Below, piece by piece: positions 1-11,757 of a stretch of 64,000 nucleotides of DNA (position 1 is its first letter; every line of letters starts with the position of its first letter). The stretch spans positions 2,110,001 to 2,174,000 of the forward strand of contig OU696577.1 in assembly GCA_916048095.2 (NCBI GenBank), in the 5' to 3' direction. Below the pieces are notes generated by a model. It was not told where the DNA came from. It saw nothing but the letters and a program-made list of their open reading frames with translations, and did no database searches. This stretch comes from Sacculina carcini. Its lineage: Eukaryota; Arthropoda; Thecostraca; Sacculinidae. The translations under genes were made by a program, and so were the position numbers.

Positions 1-48
1 CTACCGTTTACAATGTTTCGTTAATGTGCGTGTGCGTTCTGACACATA

Positions 49-154
49 CACACACACACACACACACACATACACACAAGCACACACATTCACACACACA
101 CACCGAGCTAAGTGTCAGCGGGTTGTGCGTGTGTCCGTGTGTGTGTGTGTGTGT
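49..154. repeat. CA/TG microsatellite cluster
   Basis: Two dinucleotide tracts of opposite phase, (CA)n at about 49-103 and (GT)n at about 133-154, flank a short unique stretch. The Cys/Val and His/Thr open frames across them are translations of the repeat, not genes. Confidence 0.95.
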
Positions 155-784
155 GCTATGCTTGACTTCTCTGCTGACTAATTGTGTCTGCAATGCGCCA
201 AATGACGCCACATAAACGCGCGTGCTCCGTTCTCGTCGCTACCCAAGGACGCCGCTAAAAAATCCCCTCAAGCTCCCGCGAGCGCTAAAAATACGCCTCG
301 ACGTAGTGCACAGCTCTCGGCAGCAATCGGCTTTGCCAAGACGATGGAAAATTGTCATCGGACGGCCAAACGCGCGGCGAACGCATCGCCGTCAACATGA
401 TTGTGCTCGGATGAACTTTGACAATATGTTGTCACGCCGTCGTCGTCATTGGCAATATATCGTCAATTCGCGTCTTAACGACCAGATTAGTTTGCAGAGA
501 CAAACTTGGAGGTCAAGCGGGCCACTGTCAAAGTCATTTGACACTTGAGTAGAAGGATTATCAGCATTGCCAGCGAAATATGCAATTCTGTCATAGCTTT
601 CAAGCAGTTAACGCACAATTAGGTATGGAAGCCAATAATTTTGGACTATAGAGCTCCTGTCCGTGCATTCAAATATGACTGAATTTATTTTTGTCTGCTC
701 AACAAGTTAGTTAATGTACAATGAGTTAAAGGCTTATCACTAATGGATTTATGTATGAAAGCATATATTTGAGAACGCCTGACG
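155..784. other. No recognisable gene
   Basis: The stretch is moderately GC-rich with CG-containing strings at 210-470. An Arg-rich 108-codon plus-strand frame at 222-548 has no recognisable domain and no splice or promoter support. I see nothing else here. Confidence 0.5.
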
Positions 785-1245
785 CAGTGGCGGCGCCAGT
801 GAACGGTTTTGGGGCTGAAGCTCCGCCAAAAATCCTCACCATGAACATATCGTGTGTAGTTTCTCGTGTTTGCTAGGGTGACCATACACCCTCTTTTACC
901 GGGACATGTCTTTTTGGGGGCCTGTTCGGACTGGGTTATTTTTTTGTAAAATCCTCCAAATAACCAATGTATATATAGTTACTCTGCGCCCCTGCGATAC
1001 AATGTTAAATAGTTACGTTCGCCTGCGAGTGTATAACGGTATGATCCGAGCCTATAAAATGTCAGTCGCAGCATTTGACCTATGGTAAAGATTAATGATA
1101 TGATCAATATTAAAAAAATGTCATTATCCATCAAATACCTTATTTATTCGCGCACACACAAAAGTGTGCACAATTTATTGTCATCTGTTTCTTCGATCCC
1201 CTCCTCTCAGCTCCCCTACTAAATAACATACTGGCGCCGCCACTG
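785..1245. mobile_element. hAT-like non-autonomous element, CAGTGGCGGCGCCAG family
   Basis: Perfect 15-bp terminal inverted repeats: CAGTGGCGGCGCCAG at 785-799 and its reverse complement at 1231-1245. The 461-bp interior has no coding capacity. The 5'-CAG..CTG-3' ends are typical of hAT superfamily elements. The flanking 8-mers match at only 5 of 8 positions, so the insertion is old or the duplication has decayed. The same termini bound elements at 37.8, 40.6, 46.5 and 53.3 kb. Confidence 0.75.
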
Positions 1246-1602
1246 ACCTCTCGATAATACTCTTGATCTTCAGAACAACGTTGGTCTGGCCAGAACGATA
1301 TTTATAACAGTCAGGGCCAAGTTTTGCTTGTGGAACAACTTCATGTGTTGTCTGCTTCATTATTATTAATGAGCAGTTTGAAGAGCGGGAACGATATTAA
1401 TTGCCTAACTGCAATAGTAACAACATTTATTTATTATAGCGCGCCGAAGGGCTCGAGCGCGTTACGATGTTGTGATGAAATATGTTGTGATGTTGTGATG
1501 TTGTGATGAAATATGAAATACGATGAGTATGAAATAGTTCAAACGGGATGTAACTGTCAGAACTGGTACAAATAAGAAGTAAAATACAATATATTATAAA
1601 AG

Positions 1603-1605
<3 letters not shown>

Positions 1606-1671
<66 letters not shown>
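1606..1671. repeat. (TA)n followed by (GA)n microsatellite
   Basis: Alternating TA dinucleotides to about 1644 change directly into a GA tract to 1671. It is a compound microsatellite. Confidence 0.95.
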
Positions 1672-1676
<5 letters not shown>

Positions 1677-2640
1677 CAATGGACAAAACAGACAAGAAAA
1701 AGCATCACGACGGGTAAGACAACACGACTGAAACATAATGACAACACAACCCGAGACAATATAAACATAACGTAGAAAATGCGTACATGCAAATGAAGAA
1801 AGGAATACAAGTAACAGGTTGAAATAACAAATTAAAGTGAAGCAAAAGATGTGAGAGTGTGGGAGACTGGGTCAAATGAGAGATCAACAAAATGTTTGGA
1901 GAGATGAGAGCGGAAAGAATTGTGGAAAAGAGAAGTGATATATGTTGGGATAGAGTTGTAAAGACAAGGACTGGAAATAAACAACGATTTAGAGGACCAA
2001 GGAGGTTCATTTACAGCACGAGGGCAGACAAGGGGAAGAGGAATTCTGGAAGAAGTGAGGCAAGGAGTGATGAGAACGCGGAGACATGATGGCTGATGAG
2101 AAACGTGGAGAAGCTCATAGACCAGACGACAAAAACCAAAGTGAATGCGAGAAATAATAGAGAGCCAGCGAGATCGGAAATGAAATTGAGAAGTGGGACA
2201 ACATGGAACTGGATGAAGGACCAAGGACCTTGGCCTTGATCATCCAAGGACCAAGGACCAAGGCCTTGATCATCAGTGAAAAGTGAAAATTAACAAGATA
2301 TATTATGACTGCATTTTGCGTATTATTTTGTTTTCATTCAATTATTATCCCAGTAATAGTATTTTTGAATATCAAAAATATAAAATTTCCACCGACACCA
2401 ATTGATGAAATGATAAACTCCATAATATTCGCCCCGTGACATTATAAAAATGTGGTGAAAAAGTATGAAAGTCAAAAAATATATAAAACATAAGAATATA
2501 TTAAGCATAAAAGTATATTAAACATAAAAATATATTAAAGATTATTCTAGATATTTGTACTAATTAAATGCAGCTTCAGTTTCCATCAATCACTGTTATT
2601 GAATGAGTATTCTGAAAAATGAAAAATGTTTATTTTAAAG
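1672..2640. other. AT/purine-rich DNA without recognisable gene; small palindromic duplication
   Basis: At 1680-2210 the plus strand is purine-rich, and overlapping minus-strand open frames arise from this skew. At 2216-2275 the words CCAAGGACCAAGG and AAGGCCTTGATCATC recur as a small duplicated palindrome. No gene is recognised. Confidence 0.4.
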
Positions 2641-2675
2641 TTCAAAATGTAATTGCGCACAGTCGAAAGACGTCC

Positions 2676-2805
2676 AATATATATATATATATATATATAC
2701 TCGTATATGATAAGAAAACATATACTCTATTACAATTTCCAGTGGCTGTTTTTCTCGCAAAGAACGTGGACAAACGCTTGTCCACTTCCCGCTAATGATA
2801 TGACA

Positions 2806-2897
<92 letters not shown>

Positions 2898-2974
2898 GTT
2901 GACACACACACACACACACACACATACAGACACACACACACACACACTCGTTGACACACAGACACATGTACACT
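2676..2974. repeat. TA and long CA microsatellites
   Basis: (TA)n lies at about 2676-2699. Long (CA)n tracts at 2811-2895 and 2905-2946 are interrupted by two copies of ACTCGTTGACACAC. All open frames over them are repeat translations. Confidence 0.95.
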
Positions 2975-3406
2975 TATGCCATGTACATACTCGTACTCTT
3001 GAGCACCGTCAATCATGTACACATACAGACATACATGCATGCAAACAGACAGACAGATAGACAGGCAGGCAGACACCATTTGACCCATTCATTTACACAT
3101 GACCAGATTGCACATTTGTGCTTCAGTCACGTAATTATAGGCTGCTGCTGCGTATGAGGTGAATAATTGTTCCCGGTGACACGGGAGAATACCACTGTCA
3201 TGGACCAAAGGAGGTGAACAAAACAAATATTGATCCTTCATCTCACCACTGTGTGTCTGCTCTTCTGTCTACAGCTCACTATGAAATAGTGTGCAGACAC
3301 ACTATGATCCTTTATAACTATGACTATGATCCTCCAGTATACTCTGCCACTGTATACATCTGACACGCTGTGAAAACTAATCAGAAATTGACTATTTGTA
3401 AAATAT
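2975..3406. other. No gene seen
   Basis: Short CAGA/CAGG tetranucleotide runs lie at 3045-3074. The rest is unremarkable, with no recognised coding sequence or element. Confidence 0.4.
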
Positions 3407-3620
3407 TATTGTTATTATAAAATATTATTATTATTAATTACAGCTAAATTCGGTGACAAGGGATGAGTGCAAACACTATTACCATCCTGCGGTGCCCCCA
3501 TGTAACAGTAGCGCCATAAAGCTATAGGTAGTTGAAGAAAACCGAGCTTAATTAGTATGTGAGCCGATGTACAACCCGAGCGAGACTCAAAAACTCGACC
3601 AGAAAAAGTATACAAGGGCG
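3407..3620 (-). mobile_element. Diverged LINE 3' end with (TAA)n tail
   Basis: Read on the minus strand, the segment ends in a (TAA)n-like tail (plus-strand 3407-3440) preceded by TAGCTGTAATTAATAAT and by a block resembling the segments next to the tails at 20.35-20.42 kb and 47.08-47.18 kb (GGTAATAGTG, CACTC, ACATGG). It is a diverged third copy of the same non-LTR retrotransposon 3' end. The 5' limit is uncertain. Confidence 0.55.
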
Positions 3621-3784
3621 ACAACGCAATCAAACACAAGTCAAATCATCCACAAAGTAATTCACTCACAAAGAGTATCCGCACCCACACATTCACATAT
3701 ACACCATGAGTTGGCATAGTAGTATAGTTCACCACTTTGTCACATTTGTTTACATTATCGCCTTGCCCCTTCCCTACAATGCGA

Positions 3785-3830
3785 CCCCTATGACGTCACT
3801 CCTTATGACGTCTCCTATGACGTCCTCCAA
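3785..3830 (+). other. Cluster of CRE-like TGACGTC words
   Basis: Three TATGACGTC words lie within 45 bp, the first as a full TGACGTCA palindrome. The cluster is repeated in unit copy 2 near 9534-9579, and a diverged inverted version lies at about 33.9 kb. CREB/ATF family proteins bind TGACGTCA, but no promoter or gene is recognised beside it, so function is not implied. Confidence 0.35.
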
Positions 3831-5082
3831 TGCTTAGAATATACACAAAACTGGTAGATTTCGAACCGAGGTATACAGTGTATGCAGAGTTCCGCAGTTT
3901 TACAGGAGGTGTCTAATAGGTGTAGATATACCACCGATGCACTGAAATTGGAAATTTTGATTTATTTTATATTTGATATACCAGTAATATACAATTATTT
4001 TCAATTGTACATTGAAAATTGTACTGAAACTGGATGTTTTTATTCATCTTACATTTTATACACAATTAATAAATAGTTATTTTCAATTTAATTCAAACAG
4101 CTTGAATTATTATGGCAAAATGTCCCGGCAATAAATTTTCCATTGTCATCGCACAGTCTATAGTTATATTAGTCAAGAAAAATATATTTATGTAGAATTT
4201 GTTTATATGAGTAATATCGCAAAAACGTTGCATAGTGATGCATGAACATGACCAATCGCCCCCAAAATTCAGCCCCTCATCCCTCCTAAATGAATTCATC
4301 TCCACCACCGAGTCACCTAATCGAAGATCATTACTTTCAAAACATCCTTCTTTCATTCAGTTATCTGATATTAATACATCACATATAAAACAGCATATTT
4401 ATAAATGCCACTCGGACATAACGATAATTCAACGTTTACAGCAGCTCTTGTGAAGCCTCTTAAAACGTGCCGAGACACACAGAGCAGCCCGTCCGCACCC
4501 CAATGCTACGCCACTGAACACAAGATTGTTGTCACCAGCTCAAAACCAAGAATAGAAGGAAAAAATACACCTGGTTTTCAACTCGGCTAGACACTCTTTA
4601 TTTCTCATGTCACACTTACGTCACAATATGCTGCATACAAATACAAAACCATTCGCGAACATGGACACTTAGCAAATGACATAGCAAATATAATCATTAT
4701 CAACAAGGATATGCTCTACCAATAATCTCTAACAGTTGTGCTGTATTCAGGTGATGGCGGAGGCTCATTCACCGCTTGATCAAAGTCAGTCCGTATTCTG
4801 TACACAATAAAGAAACAAACACCAAAAATTAGCACATCTATTTTTGGTATAGCACAACACACACACACTCAAACATGAGGTATGTGAGTTTAGCTGTATG
4901 TGTGTGTGTCCGTCTAGCATTCATGGCTTAGATTATGAGGGGTATGAAGGGGTCATTACCCTCCGAAAAATTGTCTGAGGCTGAATATGTAATTATACCC
5001 CGCAATAGTTCTACTGAATTGTCGTGACGCATCACGAAAATAACGTTTTTGAAACAAAATGAGAACTACAGTTTGGTAGTAC

Positions 5083-5083
<1 letters not shown>

Positions 5084-5178
<95 letters not shown>
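5084..5178. repeat. (CA)n microsatellite, about 95 bp
   Basis: Nearly uninterrupted CA tract. The orthologous tract is shorter in copy 2 (10832-10898) and much shorter in copy 3 (23226-23250). Most of the length difference between the first two units comes from this array. Confidence 0.95.
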
Positions 5179-6034
5179 CACACACACAGGGTATAATGCG
5201 CACAATCAGGATGTAAGTGAATCAAATTAGAAGTCAAGTTGCCTTATAATAGTGCATGTTTCCAGTCACCTAACGGACAAGATCATGACTTTGAATCGAT
5301 TCTGTATTCATTCAGTTATTTGAGATTAATACAGCAAATATGTGTACGTATTGACTCACACATATTGAATAACTTTATACAACGAATACTTTTTGTCTAA
5401 GCAATATAATAACTATTGAAAAAGTGTTGTTTTTGATATACGCGGCTTTTTGATCAGCCTGTAGTACTAGGATAGTCAGAAATGCCACTCAAATGCAACC
5501 ATAATTCAATGTGCTCAGCAGTTTTTGTGTCGCCCCATGAAAGGTCGCCCGGGGCGAACCATCACCCCCCGTATCTCCCGCGCTACGCAAATGGAGAGGA
5601 GAAATATACTCACGCAGGAGATGTCGCATTGTCGTCATGCCACAATTCATAATACGCTTTTGCTCCATACAAAATTGAAGCCTGGAATCAACGGCACATT
5701 TTTGACGTGCAAGTTTATTTAAAATATAATATAATATTAATTTGTAATATCAATTTCATTTTGCATTTCGACAACATGTATGCGTATATTGCAAGCGAAT
5801 ACAAGAAGTAAATATATTGGATTTTCTATTATTTAATCAATAGAACAGCGCACTAAATATGCAAGATTTTGAATGGCTGCCATGTTTTCAATCATTTTCA
5901 CATACAACCGTAGATGTCGGTCATTAAGCCCACCTGAACATTGAGCCTATGCCAATTTTCAGTCCTGATATACTAGGTTTTTAGTAGCACGGTCCAATAA
6001 GCCCACCTAAAACGGGAAATTGTATCCGGTAGTA

Positions 6035-6980
6035 CGAGGGGCAAGTGAAAAATAAGGTTGCTAACGCTGTACACTCGCCACGCCAGATGCTAGGTTAAAT
6101 CAGGCAACACCGCCTTGATTGTTGTTCCGTCCACTCCATTCCCACTACCGGGAGCGATCGCTGCGACGCTCAGTGCCGGACTAACAGCCATCCGCGATGA
6201 AGACTGCAATCGCAGTCACCGCCAGGTGTGAAATCCGTTCAGTGATTCGATTTTTAAACGCGCAGAAGCTAAAACCTATTGAAATTCATAGACAAAGCCA
6301 GCATCAGCGTCCAACACGTCCGCAAATGGTGCAGGGAGTTCTCCCAAGGACGCACAGACGTCCACGACGAGCAAAGGAGCGGGAGGCCATCGAAGTCTGA
6401 TTCGCCGGAGGTCCGACGAAGTCGTGGCGAAGATTGAGCGCATTCTCCTCGAGGATCGGATAGTAACACTTCGGGAGCTGGCTGACCAGGTTCCTGAGGC
6501 TTGTGAAAAAACCATCGACAACAATTTGACCGAAAGACTTGGTTATCACAAGGTGTGTGAGCGGTGGGTCCCGCGCATGCTTTCGGAAACCCCCAAAGAC
6601 AATATGCGTCAAATGTGCCCAGGAGTCCCTTTGAGAACCCGTCGAGAATATCAAATAATCCAAAGGACCCCATTATTACGGAAGATGAAACGTGGTGTTA
6701 CTACGTTATTGAAGCAGCACTTAGGTGGACAACGCTTCAATAAAGATGAAGATGTGAAGGAAGCGGTCAGCAAGTTCATCGACGGCCTAGCGGCGGAGAT
6801 CTTCGAAGAGGGGCTTCAGAAGTGGATAACTCGTCGGAAAAAATGCGTAGAAAAATCTGGTGACTATGTAGAAAAATAATTTAAAGTATATGTTTTCAGA
6901 TTGTATACTAATATATGTCAATAAAAATGTCTTGCAAACTTGCAAACATTTTGGGAACCATATTTTTTACTTGCCCCTCG
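6035..6980 (+). mobile_element. Mariner deletion derivative, copy 1
   Basis: 946-bp element flanked by TA (6033-6034 and 6981-6982), with inverted ends CGAGGGGCAAGTGAAAAAT and ATTTTTTACTTGCCCCTCG. Inside are the N-terminal DNA-binding part and the extreme C-terminus of a mariner transposase; the central catalytic region is missing. Full mariners are about 1.3 kb, so this is an internally deleted, non-autonomous copy. AATAAA follows the stop region near 6920. Confidence 0.93.
6197..6879 (+). pseudogene. Broken mariner transposase, copy 1
   Basis: The N-terminal part (6197 to about 6300) has the mariner helix-turn-helix signature, with EIRSVIRFLNA and KPIEIHRQ. The frame then shifts near 6300. 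The frame from 6424 continues with transposase sequence (TLRELADQV), then jumps from DNMRQMC to C-terminal material ending in SGDYVEK at the stop (6879). The aspartate-bearing catalytic domain between these blocks is deleted, so no active transposase is possible. The overlapping minus-strand open frames of 134 and 119 codons are antisense shadows. Confidence 0.9.
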
Positions 6981-7800
6981 TATTTTTCAAATGCTATTTT
7001 TGTTGCACATATACAGTACGTTAAAAAAAATTATCTTATCATTTACGTATAAATCTGCTCTATACATCAAACTATTGCACATGTTTGTTCTATATTGGCA
7101 TTGATAGAACTCCAACAAAAAATGAAGCGTTTTTGTGATCGATAAAAGATTGGCAACTGAATTTTCGACCCTGAAATAGTTTTGGTCATTAAGGACACCC
7201 TGAAAATGATGGGGTAGAATTTTGGGTTAAAATATGGTCTTAATGGCCGTGCTCTACGGCTCTGCCAATTCTCATAGCTGCTTCGCTGTGTGCAGTCAAA
7301 TTTAGTACATTACAGCTAAAACATTTATCAATAATTTGTAAGAAAGTGCATACAAACTTATTTCGATCAACCTAAGCTAATATAGCTTGTCATATTCAAA
7401 CTTACCTTGTCAAACATGAACAAACATAATGCAATCTACTATAAAACAGTTTTCACCAGATATGGATGAGTAAGTGACAGTTGGTATATAGCCGGGAGGA
7501 AGATACTCACTCCTATACATGCAACACTGATGTACAGTCCAGTAAACAGCTTCATACTTGTAATGTATCAAACACACACACGCACAGGTTATAACCCGCA
7601 CAATCAGGATGTAAGTGAATCAAATTAGAAATTAAGTTGCCTTATAATAGTGCATGTTTAATAGTGCCTTATAATAGTGCATGTTCCAGTCACCTAATCG
7701 GACAAGATCATGACTTTCAATCGATTCTGTATTCCTTCAGTTATTTGAGATTAAAACAGCAAATATGTGTACGTATTGACTCACACATATTGAATAACTG

Positions 7801-8110
7801 TGGTGTAATCGTGTGTAGTGAGAGAGAGTGCGTGTGTGTGAAGTTGTTTCGGTGTGTGTGTGTGTATTCGTTTGTGAATTGTCCATGCCCCGCAGCGGCG
7901 AGTGAATGAACGGCTCGCCGCTGATTGGCTGTTGCGGCGGGTGAGGACTGTGTGCGCGTATGTGTGTCCGTGTGTGCTCCCGTGTGACACGGTGTGAGCG
8001 TAGAGTCCTGTTTTAGCTGCGGTTGTGGCGTGACGACTTGTAGGCGCGCGTGGGGCAGTGATGTCCGCGCGCGTCTGTCTCTAATATATTTTAGTCTTTT
8101 TGTGTTTTAC
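7801..8110. mobile_element. Foldback-family insertion in subunit s2, copy 1
   Basis: Comparison with the empty site in subunit s1 (near 5388) shows a 310-bp insertion flanked by AATAACTG (7793-7800) and AATAACTT (8111-8118), an 8-bp target duplication with one mismatch. The right end (GGCGCGCGTGGGGCAGTGATG, then a TAATATATTTT-like tail) matches the foldback element at 60.92-61.28 kb. The left arm has decayed into GT-rich sequence. Confidence 0.75.
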
Positions 8111-8775
8111 AATAACTTTATACAACAAATACTTTTTGTCTAACCAATATAATAACTATTGCAAATGTGTTGTTTTTGATATACGCGGCCTTTTGATCAG
8201 CCTGTAATACTAGGATAGTCAGAAATGCCACTCAAATGCAACCATAATTCAATGTGTTGAGCAGTTTTTGTGTCGCCCCATGAAAGGTCGCCCGGGGCGA
8301 ACCATCACCCCCCATATCCCCCGCGCTACGCAAATGGAGGGGAGAAATATACTCACGCACTAGATGCCGCATTGTCGACACGCCACAAGTAAATATACGC
8401 CATTGTTCCACAAGCCATTAAAACCTGGAATCAACGGCACATTTCTTTCGTGCAAGTTTATTTAAAATATAATATAATATTAATTTGTAATATCAATTTC
8501 ATTTTGCATTTCGACAACATGTATGCGTATATTGCAAGCGAATACAAGAAGTAAATATACTGGATTTTCTATTATTTAATCAATAGAACAGCGCACTAAA
8601 TAAGCAAGATTTTGAAAGGCTGCCATGTTTTCAATCATTTTCACATAAAACCGTAGATGTCGATCATTAAGCCCACCTGACCATTGAGCCTATGCCAATT
8701 TTCAGACCTGATATACTAGGTTTTTAGTAGCACGGTCCAATAAGCCCACCCAAAACGGGAAATTTTATCCGGTAG

Positions 8776-8783
8776 TACTCGTA
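8776..8783. other. Probable mariner excision footprint (TA-CTCG-TA), copy 1
   Basis: At the position in s2 that matches the mariner insertion in s1, the sequence is TA CTCG TA. In s1 it is TA, then the element beginning CGAGGGG and ending CCCTCG, then TA. Four bases matching the element's right end between two TA dinucleotides are what mariner excision and end joining leave behind. Confidence 0.7.
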
Positions 8784-10831
8784 TTTTTCAAATTCTCTTA
8801 TTGTTGCACATATACAGTACGTTGATAAAAATTATTTAATCATTTACGTATAAATCTGCTTTTTACATCAAACTATTGCACATGTTTGTTCTATATTGAC
8901 ATTGATAGAACTCCAACAAAAAATGAAGCTTTTTTGTGATCGATAAAAGATTGGCAACTGAATTTTCGACCCTGAAATAGTTCTGGCCATTAAGGACACC
9001 CTGAGTATGATGGGGTAGAATTTTGGGTTAAAATATGGTCTTAATGGCCGTGCTCTACGGTTCTGCCAATTCTCATAGCTGCTTCGCTGTGTGCAGTGAA
9101 ATTTAGTACATTACGGCTAAAACATTTATCAATAATTTGTAAAAAAGTGCATACGAACTTATTTCGATCAACCTAAGCTAATATAGCTCGGCATATTCAA
9201 ACTTACCTTGTCAAACATGAACAAACATAATGCAATCTACTATGAAACAGTTTTCACCAGATACGGATGAGTAAGTGACAGTTGGTATATAGCCGGGAGG
9301 AAGATACTCACTCCTAAAACTCCAACACCGATGCACATTCCAGTAAACAGCTCCATACTTGTGATGTATCAAACACACACACACACACGAACACACACGA
9401 GTGCAGCACTGGCCAACGCACGCATTCACTTTTTGTACGAATGAAACCTCATAGCAAACGCATCATAGTAGTATAGTTCACCACTTTGTCACATTTGTTT
9501 ACATTATCGCCTTGCCCCTTCCCTACAATGCGACCCCTATGACGTCACTCCTTATGACGTCTCCTATGACGTCCTCCAATGCTTAGAATATACACAAAAC
9601 TGGTAGATTTCGAACCGAGGTATACAGTGTATGCAGAGTTCCGCAGTTTTACAGGAGGTGTCTAATAGGTGTAGATATACCACCGATGCACTGAAATTGG
9701 AAATTTTGATTTATTTTATATTTGATATACCAGTAATATACAATTATTTTCAATTGTACATTGAAAATTGTACTGAAACTGGATGTTTTTATTCATCTTA
9801 CATTTTATACACAATTAATAAATAGTTATTTTCAATTTAATTCAAACAGCTTGAATTATTATGGCAAAATGTCCCGGCAATAAATTTTCCATTGTCATCG
9901 CACAGTCTATAGTTATATTAGTCAAGAAAAATATATTTATGTAGAATTTGTTTATATGAGTAATATCGCAAAAACGTTGCATAGTGATGCATGAACATGA
10001 CCAATCGCCCCCAAAATTCAGCCCCTCATCCCTCCTAAATGAATTCATCTCCACCACCGAGTCACCTAATCGAAGATCATTACTTTCAAAACATCCTTCT
10101 TTCATTCAGTTATCTGATATTAATACATCACATATAAAACAGCATATTTATAAATGCCACTCGGACATAACGATAATTCAACGTTTACAGCAGCTCTTGT
10201 GAAGCCTCTTAAAACGTGCCGAGACACACAGAGCAGCCCGTCCGCACCTCAATGCTACGCCACTGAACACAAGATTGTTGTCACCAGCTCAAAACCAAGA
10301 ATAGAAGGAAAAAATACACCTGGTTTTCAACTCGGCTAGACACTCTTTATTTCTCATGTCACACTTACGTCACAATATGCTGCATACAAATACAAAACCA
10401 TTCGCGAACATGGACACTTAGCAAATGACATAGCAAATATAATCATTATCAACAAGGATATGCTCTACCAATAATCTCTAACAGTTGTGCTGTATTCAGG
10501 TGATGGCGGAGGCTCATTCACCGCTTGATCAAAGTCAGTCCGTATTCTGTACACAATAAAGAAACAAACACCAAAAATTAGCACATCTATTTTTGGTATA
10601 GCACAACACACACACACTCAAACATGAGGTATGTGAGTTTAGCTGTATGTGTGTGTGTCCGTCTAGCATTCATGGCTTAGATTATGAGGGGTATGAAGGG
10701 GTCATTACCCTCCGAAAAATTGTCTGAGGCTGAATATGTAATTATACCCCGCAATAGTTCTACTGAATTGTCGTGACGCATCACGAAAATAACGTTTTTG
10801 AAACAAAATGAGAACTACAGTTTGGTAGTAC

Positions 10832-10901
<70 letters not shown>

Positions 10902-11757
10902 CACACACACAGGGTATAATGCGCACAATCAGGATGTAAGTGAATCAAATTAGAAGTCAAGTTGCCTTATAATAGTGCATGTTTCCAGTCACCTAACGGA
11001 CAAGATCATGACTTTGAATCGATTCTGTATTCATTCAGTTATTTGAGATTAATACAGCAAATATGTGTACGTATTGACTCACACATATTGAATAACTTTA
11101 TACAACGAATACTTTTTGTCTAAGCAATATAATAACTATTGAAAAAGTGTTGTTTTTGATATACGCGGCTTTTTGATCAGCCTGTAGTACTAGGATAGTC
11201 AGAAATGCCACTCAAATGCAACCATAATTCAATGTGCTCAGCAGTTTTTGTGTCGCCCCATGAAAGGTCGCCCGGGGCGAACCATCACCCCCCGTATCTC
11301 CCGCGCTACGCAAATGGAGAGGAGAAATATACTCACGCAGGAGATGTCGCATTGTCGTCATGCCACAATTCATAATACGCTTTTGCTCCATACAAAATTG
11401 AAGCCTGGAATCAACGGCACATTTTTGACGTGCAAGTTTATTTAAAATATAATATAATATTAATTTGTAATATCAATTTCATTTTGCATTTCGACAACAT
11501 GTATGCGTATATTGCAAGCGAATACAAGAAGTAAATATATTGGATTTTCTATTATTTAATCAATAGAACAGCGCACTAAATATGCAAGATTTTGAATGGC
11601 TGCCATGTTTTCAATCATTTTCACATACAACCGTAGATGTCGGTCATTAAGCCCACCTGAACATTGAGCCTATGCCAATTTTCAGTCCTGATATACTAGG
11701 TTTTTAGTAGCACGGTCCAATAAGCCCACCTAAAACGGGAAATTGTATCCGGTAGTA

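Larger units (their letters stand above)
5197..9390. repeat. Two diverged subunits inside unit copy 1
   Basis: Subunit s1 (about 5197-7588) and subunit s2 (about 7589-9390) are homologous from the word CACAATCAGGATGTAAGTG (5205 and 7599) to the CA tract near 7570 and 9370. They differ by scattered substitutions, clearly more than the large copies differ from each other, so this duplication is older. s1 alone carries the mariner. s2 alone carries the 310-bp foldback insertion. The same arrangement is present in unit copies 2 and 3. Confidence 0.85.
3715..9463. repeat. 5.7-kb tandem unit, copy 1
   Basis: Sequence 3715-9463 recurs at 9464-15185, apart from microsatellite length and a handful of substitutions. 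The 7-bp word CATAGTA occurs at the start of copy 1 (3715), at the junction (9464) and at the end of copy 2 (15186), as expected for duplication by recombination at microhomology. The unit contains a mariner derivative, a foldback insertion, a long CA array and two older internal subunits. It contains no intact host gene. Confidence 0.92.

Noticed and set aside
2635..3088. Long Cys/Val- and His/Thr-rich open frames over CA/TG tracts (also at 24-211, 4956-5237, 39162-39536, 46040-46318, 62366-62730)
   Set aside because: They are literal translations of dinucleotide repeats, open on both strands, with no domain or splice context.
6269..6673. Minus-strand 134- and 119-codon frames (repeated at 11992 and 24342)
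   Set aside because: Antisense shadows of the mariner pseudogene; the sense strand has clear transposase motifs.
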